DNA from: JBEVOS01 sp964563395
GTDB lineage: Bacteria > Pseudomonadota > Alphaproteobacteria > Caulobacterales > Aquidulcibacteraceae
Direction of reading: 5' to 3'
Assembly (NCBI GenBank): GCA_964563395.1
Contig: CAZLWK010000003.1
Location: 137,127 to 201,126, forward strand
DNA: 64,000 bases
How positions within the stretch are numbered: position 1 is the first letter of the stretch; each line of letters opens with the position of its first letter. Made by a program: the position numbers and the translations under genes. Below are positions 26,522 to 34,127 of this stretch, piece by piece. The notes under the pieces are model-generated. The model was not told the DNA's origin, did not search any database, and worked only from the letters and a program-made list of their open reading frames with translations.

Positions 26522-27726
26522 GCGCGTTCGAAGATCGCGGCGATGCCTTGGCCCCCGCCGATGCACATCGTCTCAAGGCCATAGCGGCCTTTGCGGCGAT
26601 GCAATTCGCGCATCAGATTGGCGAGGATGCGCCCGCCGGTCGCGCCGATCGGATGGCCGAGCGAAATGCCCGAGCCGTTCACATTGAGGCGCGCGCGATC
26701 GTCCCAGCCCCAGCCCTTCAGCACGGCCAGCACTTGCGGCGCGAACGCTTCATTGAGTTCGACGAGATCGATGTCGTCCCAGCTCATGCCCGTGCGTTGA
26801 AAGAGGCGCGCCACCGCCGGCACCGGGCCGATGCCCATGCGCGCGGGATGGCAGCCGGCGGCGGCCCAGGAATGAAACCAGCCCATCGGCTCAAGATTCA
26901 GTTCCGCCAGCTTATCCTCCGCCACGACGAGGCAGCACGCGGCCGCATCGTTCTGCTGGCTGGCGTTGCCGGCGGTGACGACGCCGCCCTTCTCGATGGG
27001 CTTTAGGGCGCCGAGCGATTGCGGCGTCGCATCCGCGCGCACGCCCTCGTCCTCGCGGAACATGATCATGTCGCCCTTCTTGCCCTTGATCGGCACCTCG
27101 ACGAGCTCGTCGTCGAACTTGCCCTCGCGCCACGCGGCGGCAGCGCGCTGATGGCTCATGGCGGCGTACTCGTCGCACTCCTCGCGGGTAATCTGATAAT
27201 CCTTGGCGAGATTTTCCGCCGTTTCGATCATGCCCGTGATGATTCCGAAGCGCGCGATCGGCTGGCTCATCACACGCCCGCGCGCCAGACGATCATGCAT
27301 GATCACCTCGCCCGCGCGCGCGCCCTGGCGCATCGACGTGGTGTAATATTCAGCTTGGCTCATGCTTTCGACGCCGCCGGCGATGACGACATCGGCCGCG
27401 CCTGTTTCGATCATCATCGCCGCGTCGATGATGGCTTGCAGGCCCGAGCCGCAGCGGCGATCGAGCTGATAGCCGGGCACCTCGATCGGAAAATCAGCCG
27501 CCAGCAGCGACCAGCGCGCGATGCAGGGCGCTTCGCCATTGCCATAGCCCTGGGCGAAGATCACCTCGTCGACGCGGGCGGGGTCGATCCCGGTGCGCGC
27601 GACGAGCGCCTTGAGCGCGATTGCGCCCAATTCCCCCGCCGGAATGCTGGAAAGCCCGCCCAGATATTTTCCGACCCCGGTGCGGATCGGCGAGACGATG
27701 GCGGCGCGACGGGCGGCTTTGGGCAT
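26518..27726 (-). CDS. Acetyl-CoA acyltransferase (thiolase)
   Basis: 402 residues starting at the ATG at 27726 (MPKAARRAAIVSPIRTGVG), with AGAGGAAA about ten bases upstream; the frame is open much further but overlaps modA. Nucleophilic Cys in QLDRRCGSGLQAII, catalytic His in GISLGHPIGATGGR and Cys in METMCIGGGQG. This is a second degradative thiolase, distinct from the one at 23876. Its stop is coupled to the CoA-transferase start, so thiolytic cleavage and CoA transfer are co-regulated. The gene lies 67 bases downstream of modA on the same strand but is probably a separate unit. Confidence 0.94.
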   Translation of the reverse strand: MPKAARRAAIVSPIRTGVGKYLGGLSSIPAGELGAIALKALVARTGIDPARVDEVIFAQGYGNGEAPCIARWSLLAADFPIEVPGYQLDRRCGSGLQAIIDAAMMIETGAADVVIAGGVESMSQAEYYTTSMRQGARAGEVIMHDRLARGRVMSQPIARFGIITGMIETAENLAKDYQITREECDEYAAMSHQRAAAAWREGKFDDELVEVPIKGKKGDMIMFREDEGVRADATPQSLGALKPIEKGGVVTAGNASQQNDAAACCLVVAEDKLAELNLEPMGWFHSWAAAGCHPARMGIGPVPAVARLFQRTGMSWDDIDLVELNEAFAPQVLAVLKGWGWDDRARLNVNGSGISLGHPIGATGGRILANLMRELHRRKGRYGLETMCIGGGQGIAAIFERA

Positions 27727-27793
27727 GGGCGCGTTTCCTCTTTCAGCGCCGCCTTGATGGCGCGGCGTCCCGCCCGCTGCAAGCCGCGCCGTC

Positions 27794-28564
27794 TCAACGC
27801 GGCGGCGGCGTGAAGCCGTAGCGGGCGAAGATCGCCTGGCACTCCGCGCCGCGCAGGAAGGCGGCGAAGGCCCGCGCCTCGGCGGCGGCGGGCGCATCGC
27901 GCACCAGCGCCATGGGATAGGAAATCGGGGGATGCGTGCTCGCGGGGAACACGCCAAGCACGCGCACCGCGTCGGACGCCGCGGCGTCCGTCGCGTAAAC
28001 GATGCCCGCCCCCGCCTCGCCCAGCTCGACGAAGCGCAGCGCCGCGCGCACATTTTCCGCGCGCACGACATTGCCCGCCACGCCGGCCCAAGCGCCAAGG
28101 CTTTCCAGCGCAGCCTGGCCGTAACGCCCCGCCGGCACGCTTGAAGGATCGGCCATGGCCAGCCGCTCGCGGCCCAGCGCGCCGGCCAGATCGAAGCCCG
28201 GCGCGATGGCGACGCGCAGGGCGGAGACTTTCGGCGCAATGAGAACGAGACGATTGCCAAGAAGGCGCACGCGCGAGCGCGGTTCGATCAGATTGCGTTC
28301 GGCCAGATAATCCATCCATGGCTCGTCGGCGGAGATGAACAGAGCCGCGTCCGCCCCCTGCTCGATCTGGCGCGCCAAGGCCGAACTCGCCGCGAAGCTG
28401 AAGCGCGGCGCTGGCCGGCCGGTGCGCGCGGCATACACCTCGCCCGCATCGCTCAACGCATCGGTCAAGCTCGCGGCAGCGAACACGATCGGCCCACGCT
28501 CCTGCGCGATGGCCAACGGGGCAAGCATCGCCAAGGCGAGCACCACGAACACTCTGCGCAGCAT
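27794..28564 (-). CDS. modA: Molybdate ABC transporter substrate-binding protein
   Basis: 256 residues. A signal peptide (about 1-20, ending LAIAQ) sends it to the periplasm. The mature part begins IVFAAASLTDAL, the Ala-Ala-Ser-Leu phosphate-like oxyanion loop of ModA, and includes ALFISADEPWMDYL and ALVRDAPAAAEARAFAAFL. It binds molybdate (and tungstate) and delivers it to ModBC. Unusually, it is the last gene of the set rather than the first, downstream of modE; a candidate Mo-box lies 32-55 bases upstream of its ATG, so it may have its own regulated promoter. Molybdate supply fits molybdoenzymes elsewhere on the chromosome; none is evident here. Confidence 0.93.
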   Translation of the reverse strand: MLRRVFVVLALAMLAPLAIAQERGPIVFAAASLTDALSDAGEVYAARTGRPAPRFSFAASSALARQIEQGADAALFISADEPWMDYLAERNLIEPRSRVRLLGNRLVLIAPKVSALRVAIAPGFDLAGALGRERLAMADPSSVPAGRYGQAALESLGAWAGVAGNVVRAENVRAALRFVELGEAGAGIVYATDAAASDAVRVLGVFPASTHPPISYPMALVRDAPAAAEARAFAAFLRGAECQAIFARYGFTPPPR

Positions 28565-28595
28565 TGGCGGCCTCCGTCGCGTCGTCCCCGGAAGG

Positions 28596-28619
28596 CGTTA
28601 TATTCATTCAAAGATAGCG
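28596..28619 (-). promoter_or_regulatory. Candidate ModE-binding Mo-box upstream of modA
   Basis: An imperfect palindrome: CGTTATATT, six bases, then AAGATAGCG, whose reverse complement CGCTATCTT matches the first arm at seven of nine positions. It agrees with the CGnTATAT-type half-sites known for ModE. It lies between modE and modA, where repression by molybdate-bound ModE would be expected. Assignment rests on motif and position only. Confidence 0.55.
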
Positions 28620-28632
28620 AGCAAGGCGGTTG

Positions 28633-28980
28633 CTATTTCAGCCGCTTGAGGAGCGCGCGCGCCTTCACAGACGCCGCTTTCTCCACCGCCTCCTGCAGCG
28701 CGCGATAGAGCGTGAGCACGGCGCGGCCCTCCTCGGTCAGCTGCGCGCCGCCCCCGGCCTTACCCCCGGTCGACAACAGCACGAGCGGCTTCTTGAAGGC
28801 GGCGTTCATTTCCGCGACCAGCTTCCACGCGCGGGCATAACTCATGTCGAGCGATTTGGCGGCGGCGGAGATCGACCCTTCAGAGTCGATGCGCTCCAAC
28901 AAGTCGGCCTTGCCGGGACCGAGCGCGCGCATGCCCTCCACGATGAGGCGCGGCTTGAGTTCGAGGCGCGCCTTGCTCAT
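28633..28980 (-). CDS. modE: ModE-type molybdenum regulator, DNA-binding domain only
   Basis: 115 residues from the ATG at 28980, whose ATGA overlaps the modC stop. It contains the winged-helix domain of ModE: LLERIDSEGSISAAAKSLDMSYARAWKLV is the helix-turn-helix and KPLVLLSTGGKAGGGAQLTEEG the wing. The C-terminal molbindin domains of E. coli ModE are absent, so molybdate sensing, if any, must differ. Short ModE forms of this kind are known in many bacteria. The frame is open to 29214 but that extension lies inside modC. It probably autoregulates the mod genes through the palindrome at 28596-28619. Confidence 0.88.
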   Translation of the reverse strand: MSKARLELKPRLIVEGMRALGPGKADLLERIDSEGSISAAAKSLDMSYARAWKLVAEMNAAFKKPLVLLSTGGKAGGGAQLTEEGRAVLTLYRALQEAVEKAASVKARALLKRLK

Positions 28981-29972
28981 GAGGCATGCGCCTTGAACAC
29001 GGCCCACGCCGCCGCGCCGGGCGCGAGCTTGAGATCGGCGGCGGCGTCCGCGGTGATGCGCGACAAGAGCGCGCCATGCGCTGTGTCGAGCGAGACCAAC
29101 ACCGCGCCGTCCGATTCGCGGGTCAAGGCGCGCACGGCGCCTCGCCAGATATTCCGCGCAGACAAGCCCTCCGGCGCGCGCGCGGCGAGCATCACGGAAT
29201 CGGCGCGCACCCAAATGTGCGCGGCGTTCCCCGCCGCCGCGCTGCGCACGGCCGCCGCCGGCAAGGCCGCGCCCACATCATGCGCATCGAGCAGCGCTTG
29301 AAACGGCGCGGCTTCGGCGAGAGCGCCAATCGCGCCTTCATGCGCGACGCGCCCCGCTTTCAGCGCCACCATATGATCGCCGAGCATGGCGGCGTCCTCG
29401 ATCTGATGGGTGACGACGATCATGGGCAGATGTTCGCGCGCATGCGTCTCGCGCAGAATAGCGAGGAAGGCGCGGCGGCGCGCGCCGTCCAAGGCCGCGA
29501 AGGGTTCATCGAGCAGCAACAAGCGCGGGCGTGAGAGAATCGCGCGCGCCAGCGCGACGCGGCTTTTTTCGCCGCCGGACAGCGTGCGCGGCGCGCGATC
29601 CAACAAGGCGGCGATGTCGAATTGCGCCGCGACCTCCGCGAGATCGCGCCCGCCTTCCGGTGCGCGCTTGGCGGCGTAAGCGAGATTGCCGCGCACGCTC
29701 AGATGCGGAAAGAGGCGCGCATCCTGAAACACAAGGCCGATCTCACGCGCATGGGGCGGGACGGCGATATCCGCGTCGTTGAGCACGCGATCCGGAAACG
29801 CGATCCGTCCGCGCCGCAAGGGCCGAAGGCCCGCGAGCGCGGCGAGCAGCATGCTTTTTCCCGCGCCCGACGGGCCGAACAGGATCGTCACGCCATCGAG
29901 CGGCGCGGAAAACTTCGTCTCAAGCTCAAAGCCGCCGCGTTCCAAGGCGAGATCGACTTGAAGCGCGCTCAT
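28977..29972 (-). CDS. modC: Molybdate ABC transporter ATP-binding protein
   Basis: 331 residues. Walker A is GPSGAGKS (residues 33-40), the signature is LSGGEKSRVALARAI, Walker B is RLLLLDEPFAALD, and the switch His is in IVVTHQ. After about residue 230 there is a TOBE/molbindin-like domain (RNIWRGAVRALTRESDGAVLVSLDT) typical of ModC. It powers molybdate uptake by ModB. Both ends overlap neighbours by ATGA, giving a tightly coupled modB-modC-modE unit. Confidence 0.94.
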   Translation of the reverse strand: MSALQVDLALERGGFELETKFSAPLDGVTILFGPSGAGKSMLLAALAGLRPLRRGRIAFPDRVLNDADIAVPPHAREIGLVFQDARLFPHLSVRGNLAYAAKRAPEGGRDLAEVAAQFDIAALLDRAPRTLSGGEKSRVALARAILSRPRLLLLDEPFAALDGARRRAFLAILRETHAREHLPMIVVTHQIEDAAMLGDHMVALKAGRVAHEGAIGALAEAAPFQALLDAHDVGAALPAAAVRSAAAGNAAHIWVRADSVMLAARAPEGLSARNIWRGAVRALTRESDGAVLVSLDTAHGALLSRITADAAADLKLAPGAAAWAVFKAHAS

Positions 29973-30655
29973 AAGCCCTGCCGCGCGCGCGCCCAGCGCG
30001 TCAGCGCCTCCGCCGCCGCGAGACCGGCGATGGCGAGCGCGAAGGAGAGACCCGCGAGCCGCAGCGCCTGCGCCTCGCCGCCGGGAATTTGCAGCGCGCT
30101 ATAAATGGCGAGCGGCAAGGTCTGCGTTTCGCCCGGCACGTTGGAGGCGAACGTGATGACCGCGCCGAACTCGCCAAGGCCGGCGGCGAACGCCGTCACC
30201 GCGCCCGCGAGCACGCCCGGCGCGGCGAGCGGCAAGGCGATGGAGAAGAAGCGATCGAGCGGCGCGGCGCGCAGCGTCGCGGCCGCCTCCATGAGCCCGC
30301 CCTCGATCGCCTCGAACGACAAGCGAATCGCGCGCACCATGAGCGGAAAGCTCATCACGGCGGTGGCGAGCGCGGCGCCCTCCGCGCTGAAGGCGACGCG
30401 GATGCCGAACGCATCGTCGAGCCAGGCGCCGATGGGGCCGCGCCGGCCGAACGCCAGGAGCAGCAGAAAGCCGATCAAGACGGGCGGCAGAACGAGCGGC
30501 AGATGCGTCAGTCCATCGAGCAGACTCTTGCCCGGAAAGCTGGGGCGCGACAGCGCATAGGCGACCACAATCGCCAGCGGCAGCGCGAACACGATCGCGC
30601 GCACGGCGACGCCAAAACTCGTGGCGAGGATGGTGATTTCTTCGGCGGTGAGCAT
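29969..30655 (-). CDS. modB: Molybdate ABC transporter permease
   Basis: 228 residues from the ATG at 30655 (MLTAEEITILATSFG); a TTG at 30673 would add six residues. It has five or six membrane helices and the permease EAA loop (MEAAATLRAAPLDRFFSIALPLAAPG) with the conserved Gly, and HLPLVLPPVLIGFLLL, characteristic of ModB. First gene of the mod operon. The 174 bases upstream to the next gene contain no recognisable Mo-box and no Moco riboswitch that I can identify. Confidence 0.92.
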   Translation of the reverse strand: MLTAEEITILATSFGVAVRAIVFALPLAIVVAYALSRPSFPGKSLLDGLTHLPLVLPPVLIGFLLLLAFGRRGPIGAWLDDAFGIRVAFSAEGAALATAVMSFPLMVRAIRLSFEAIEGGLMEAAATLRAAPLDRFFSIALPLAAPGVLAGAVTAFAAGLGEFGAVITFASNVPGETQTLPLAIYSALQIPGGEAQALRLAGLSFALAIAGLAAAEALTRWARARQGL

Positions 30656-30829
30656 GGGCGCGCTGCGCGCCAAGCTCTAGGCGTTGGCGTGCGCCCGCGC
30701 CAGTGCGCACAGATGCCGGGCGTCGTCGCGGGAGAAAAGTCGCCTGATTGGACGACGCGCAGCCCATTTCGCGCCGCCAGCGCTGCGCCGGCGGCGTGAA
30801 GGCGCGCCATATTCGAGACGGGCGCCGCT

Positions 30830-31486
30830 TCAGGACGTGTTTCGCCGCCCCAGCAGCCTGTCGCCCATCGCCTTGAGCGCGCGATAGGCCTGGATATGGC
30901 TCCGCTCCAGCCGATAGCTCTGCGGCGCAAGCCGTTTCGGCAGCGGCGCGTGCAGGAATGATTGCGGCGCAAGCCGCATCGCGGCGAGCTTGCGCGCGAG
31001 GGCGGCGATGGCGCGCTCGGGATTTTCGCCGAGCCGGCGCAGCGCCTCGAGCCGATAGGCGAGCGTGCGCGCGCCCGCGCCAGCGCTCTCAAAATTCTTC
31101 GCGCGCCCGCCATGATCGCGCTCCTTGCCGCCGCCGCCCTTGAACGCCGGCATCGCCATGATGACGCGCCAGCGCGCGGGGTCTTCGCTCCAGCGCGGCG
31201 GCGCGCGATACGATTCGGCGGCGTGCGGCGCGTAAGGCGCATAGACGAAAGCCGCCACGCGCGGCGCGGCTTCGATGAAGAGAAGACGCAACGCGATGCG
31301 CTCCAGCATGAGAATGGAATCGGCGAGCGCGCGGCGCGCCTCATGCGGCAGCACGCGAAGCAGCGCGAGCGCGGTGAGCCCGCCCCAATGCGCGATCAAG
31401 GCGGCGACCTCGGCGCGAATGAGCGGCCAGCCATGCGGGCTTTCAAGGAACCCATCTTCGACGGGCGGCAGATCGGGAATGTCCAT
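30830..31486 (-). CDS. Hypothetical protein (218 aa), Arg/Ala-rich, helical
   Basis: The family is not recognised. The protein is soluble and mostly helical, with a hydrophobic stretch (GGLTALALLRVLP) too interrupted to be a membrane span, an aromatic central part (FVYAPYAPHAAESYRAPPRWSEDP), a Gly/Lys-rich loop (FKGGGGKERDHGGRAKNF) and a basic C-terminus (KAMGDRLLGRRNTS). The G/C bias at third positions and its length argue that it is real. It is a single-gene unit between the mod operon and the AT-rich islet at 31583. An overlapping long frame at 30508-31344 is a shadow. Confidence 0.6.
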   Translation of the reverse strand: MDIPDLPPVEDGFLESPHGWPLIRAEVAALIAHWGGLTALALLRVLPHEARRALADSILMLERIALRLLFIEAAPRVAAFVYAPYAPHAAESYRAPPRWSEDPARWRVIMAMPAFKGGGGKERDHGGRAKNFESAGAGARTLAYRLEALRRLGENPERAIAALARKLAAMRLAPQSFLHAPLPKRLAPQSYRLERSHIQAYRALKAMGDRLLGRRNTS

Positions 31487-31531
31487 GCGCGCAAGCTTAA
31501 GCGCGGTTCAAGCTAGGTCGGATTGGGCGAT

Positions 31532-31560
31532 GCTTTCCCCCCTCACCCTACCCGCGCTCA
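31532..31560. repeat. C-rich repeat arm, left flank of the TIR islet
   Basis: GCTT-TCCCCCCTCACCCTACCC is closely similar, in the same orientation, to GCTTCTCCCCCTCACCCCGCCC at 32361-32382 on the other side of the AT-richer TIR-like gene. The pairing 3' half seen on the right is absent here, so this looks like a partial copy. Confidence 0.55.
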
Positions 31561-31582
31561 CGCACGTTTTTGGTGAGTGTGA

Positions 31583-32245
31583 TTACTTGAACGGCCAAAT
31601 TCCCCGTTTTGGCTCCGTAGCCTGCGGCGCGAGGCCAGCAAGCCGCGCTTCGAATGGAAGCTTTTTCAGAACGTCATCGCGTGCCGAAGGGAGCGGTCCG
31701 CGATAGCGGATAAGCTTGTCATCCTCGGTCTCGCGCATCGCCCAGTTCGGCCTGCCGCCAACAAGGCGAATGACGTTTGCTACGATCTCTTGCGTAACAC
31801 GGCCGCAGACGGCATGCGGTAGTCCGATTTCTGCGACTTCTGACACCAATGCAGCCCTGCGCTGCTGGTCCTCATCTTGATCCACGAACAGAATTGGAAT
31901 TGCGTAGCCCACAGCGGCGAGTTGAACTTCCCAGGTCACCCATTCGGAACGCCCTGCGCCAACCCTGCTCGGGGCGACGAGAATGTCGGACGTGTAAATG
32001 CGCGCTGCGATCTCGGCCTGTATTTTGAGCTTAGGCAAATCGCCGCCACGCGGTCCCGCCATTTGCTGACGAGCGGACAAGGAGACATCTTGAACAGAAA
32101 AGCCTTCTCGATTGAGAGATGCGATTACATCCGTGTAAAGCTGATCGTCCTTGTCGTAGCGATGACTAATGAAGATGCGAAGACGACGCTCTTCGCTTCC
32201 CGGTTTCCAATATGAAAGCTGCGAGGAAGTCATAGCACCCACCAT
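31583..32245 (-). CDS. Orphan TIR-like (MTH538/ThsB-type) domain protein
   Basis: 220 residues. RRLRIFISHRYDKDD (about 20-34) is the first strand and loop of a TIR-like fold. DILVAPSRVGAGRSEWVTWEVQLA contains S-E-W-V-T-W-E106, the position of the catalytic Glu in NAD-cleaving TIR domains, and AIPILFVDQDED follows as the next strand. This matches the MTH538/DUF1863 TIR-like group that includes ThsB of Thoeris. The C-terminal 60 residues have no recognised domain. There is no signal peptide or membrane span. GC is about 55% over 31741-32220 by my count, against roughly 70-80% in neighbouring lines, so recent acquisition is likely. No ThsA (SIR2/SLOG) or other effector gene adjoins it. An ATG at 32233 is an alternative start. 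Confidence 0.75.
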   Translation of the reverse strand: MVGAMTSSQLSYWKPGSEERRLRIFISHRYDKDDQLYTDVIASLNREGFSVQDVSLSARQQMAGPRGGDLPKLKIQAEIAARIYTSDILVAPSRVGAGRSEWVTWEVQLAAVGYAIPILFVDQDEDQQRRAALVSEVAEIGLPHAVCGRVTQEIVANVIRLVGGRPNWAMRETEDDKLIRYRGPLPSARDDVLKKLPFEARLAGLAPQATEPKRGIWPFK

Positions 32246-32360
32246 GCCCGGCCGTCTGACGCAGCCTGAGACGAGGGTTAACAGAAAATGAACTCGCTGT
32301 CGCCGGCATCCCGCGACGCTCTCAGTCCATTACTGCGGAGCTGGAGCTCCGCCACGCAGC

Positions 32361-32406
32361 GCTTCTCCCCCTCACCCCGCCCTCTCCCACATGCATGGGG
32401 AGAGGG
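32361..32406. repeat. C/G-rich palindromic repeat, right flank of the TIR islet
   Basis: GCTTCTCCCCCTCACCCCGCCC is followed by CCTCTCCC, an 8-9 base loop and GGGAGAGG (stem 32381-32388 with 32398-32405). It belongs to the same family as the repeats near 25201 and 41801. Immediately before it, GCGGAGCT-GG-AGCTCCGC is a further perfect inverted repeat. Confidence 0.6.
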
Positions 32407-32419
32407 TTCGCGTCGCCGC

Positions 32420-33109
32420 TTACACGCGCCCCATCACGGGAATGAGCGCGCCGGTTACGGCGCTGGCTTCCGCCGACGCCAAGAACAGAATGATCGCGGC
32501 CAGTTCCGACGGCGCGACCCATTTGGAAAAGTCCGCGTCGGGCATGTCCTTGCGGTTCATCGCCGTGTCGATGATCGAGGGCAGGACCGCGTTCACGGTG
32601 ATCCCCTTATCCTTCATCTCCTCGGCCAAAGCTTCGGTGAGCCGATGCACGCCCGCCTTGGAGGCGGCGTAGGGCCCCATCCCGGCGCCGGCCTTCAATG
32701 CGCCATTCGCGCCGATATTGACGATGCGGCCGGACCCGCTGGCGATCAGGGCCGGCAGCGCGGCGCGGCTGGCGTTGAGCGCGGTCATGACGTTGACGCG
32801 GTGCAGGAAGTCCCACGTCTTGGGATCGCCGTCCGCCACCGTCTCCCAGCGGAACGTGCCGGCGATGTTGATCAGCGCGTCGAGGCCGCCAAGGCCGGCG
32901 CGCGCCGTCTCGATGGCGACGCCCGCCGCCTCCGGCGCGCCGAGATCGGCGCCGGGCACGAGGATGGCGCCGGCGCCGAGCCCAAGGTCCGCCGGCGCGC
33001 TCGGCCCCGCATCGACCACCGCCACGCGCCAGCCCGCCGCCTCGGCCCTGCGCGCCACTTCCGAACCCAGCGCGCCGAAGCCGCCCGTGATCACAATCCT
33101 GCGCGCCAT
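32420..33109 (-). CDS. SDR-family oxidoreductase
   Basis: 229 residues, with a GGAGGGATGAGAGC leader before the ATG at 33109. The cofactor turn is ITGGFGALGSE, then INIAG in place of NNAG, GRIVNIGANGA as the Ser-like segment (Gly/Ala in place of the catalytic Ser) and YAASKAG as YxxxK. The loss of the usual Ser is notable: Asn or Gly occupy the region, so activity may be altered. The C-terminus ends ALIPVMGRV. Similar proteins are annotated as 3-oxoacyl reductase-like. It diverges from argB across about 100 bases. Function unknown beyond the family. Confidence 0.85.
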   Translation of the reverse strand: MARRIVITGGFGALGSEVARRAEAAGWRVAVVDAGPSAPADLGLGAGAILVPGADLGAPEAAGVAIETARAGLGGLDALINIAGTFRWETVADGDPKTWDFLHRVNVMTALNASRAALPALIASGSGRIVNIGANGALKAGAGMGPYAASKAGVHRLTEALAEEMKDKGITVNAVLPSIIDTAMNRKDMPDADFSKWVAPSELAAIILFLASAEASAVTGALIPVMGRV

Positions 33110-33212
33110 GCTCTCATCCCTCCACCTCGGCTTTCATGCGCAAGCGCGCACGCGCGCGCAACCGCTGAAGCCGACGTTTGCGTCCGCGTGCGGCGCGCCC
33201 TAAACGAGCGCC

Positions 33213-34127
33213 GTGACCAAGACGCCCAATCTTCAGAACGGCCTGGCCGTGGCCAAGACGCTGGCGGAGGCGCTGCCCTTCATCCAGATCTATGACCGCG
33301 AGACCGTGGTGGTGAAATATGGCGGCCACGCCATGGGCGACATTGAAACCGCGAAGAAATTTTGCGCGGACGTGGTGCTCTTGAAGCTCGTGGGCATCGA
33401 CCCCGTGGTGGTGCATGGCGGGGGCCCGCAGATCAGCCGGATGCTGGAGCGGGCGGGCGTGAAATCGTCCTTCGTGGACGGATTGCGCGTCACCGACGCG
33501 GCCACGATGGAAGTGGCCGAGATGGTTTTATCGGGCAGCGTGAACAAGGAATTGGCGGCGCTGATCACGGCGGCGGGCGCCGAGGCGGAGGTGCGCGGCG
33601 TCGGCCTCTCGGGCAAGGATGCGCGGCTCATCACCGTGGAGAAGGTCAAGCGCACACGGCGCGATCCGGAGAGCCTGATCGAGCAAGCGGTCGATCTCGG
33701 TTTCGTGGGCGATCCGCGCCATGTCGATCCCACTTTGATCCGCACGCTGATCGACGCGCCGGAAGATTATATTCCCGTCATCGCGCCGATCGGCGTAGCC
33801 GCGGACGGCGCGACCTATAACATCAACGCCGACACCGCCGCGGGCGCGGTGGCCGGCGCGCTCAAGGCCAAGCGCTTCCTGCTCTTGACCGACGTGGCCG
33901 GCGTCTTGGACGCGGAGGGCGCGCTGATCCGGCAAATGACCAAGCAAGAGGCGCGCGACCTGATCGCCTCGGGCGTGGCCAGCGGCGGCATGATCCCGAA
34001 GCTGGAGACCTGCATCGCGGCGCTGGAGGCCGGCGTCGAGGCGGCCGTCATCCTGGACGGGCGCCAGCCGCACGCCTTGCTCATGGAGCTCTTCACCGAC
34101 CATGGCGCGGGCACGCTCATTCAATAA
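33213..34127 (+). CDS. argB: Acetylglutamate kinase
   Basis: 304 residues with a GTG start. Conserved features: VVVKYGGHAMGD (phosphate-binding Lys and Gly), VVVHGGGPQISRML (substrate loop), TDVAGVLD (ATP site) and ASGGMIPKLETCIAAL. It catalyses the second step of arginine synthesis, phosphorylating N-acetylglutamate. The length and the N-terminal helix (QNGLAVAKTLAEALPFIQIYDRE) match arginine-sensitive hexameric ArgB proteins. The last 26 bases overlap the start of the DUF1036 gene, so the two are translated together. GTG is the only plausible start in this frame. Confidence 0.96.
   Translation: MTKTPNLQNGLAVAKTLAEALPFIQIYDRETVVVKYGGHAMGDIETAKKFCADVVLLKLVGIDPVVVHGGGPQISRMLERAGVKSSFVDGLRVTDAATMEVAEMVLSGSVNKELAALITAAGAEAEVRGVGLSGKDARLITVEKVKRTRRDPESLIEQAVDLGFVGDPRHVDPTLIRTLIDAPEDYIPVIAPIGVAADGATYNINADTAAGAVAGALKAKRFLLLTDVAGVLDAEGALIRQMTKQEARDLIASGVASGGMIPKLETCIAALEAGVEAAVILDGRQPHALLMELFTDHGAGTLIQ

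Noticed and set aside
30656..30829. Molybdenum-cofactor riboswitch or Mo-box before modB
   Set aside because: No half-sites or conserved riboswitch structure could be recognised in this gap.
32288..33295. 335-codon plus-strand frame across the SDR/argB gap
   Set aside because: It is antisense to the SDR and crosses the repeat; no recognisable domain and no ribosome-binding site.
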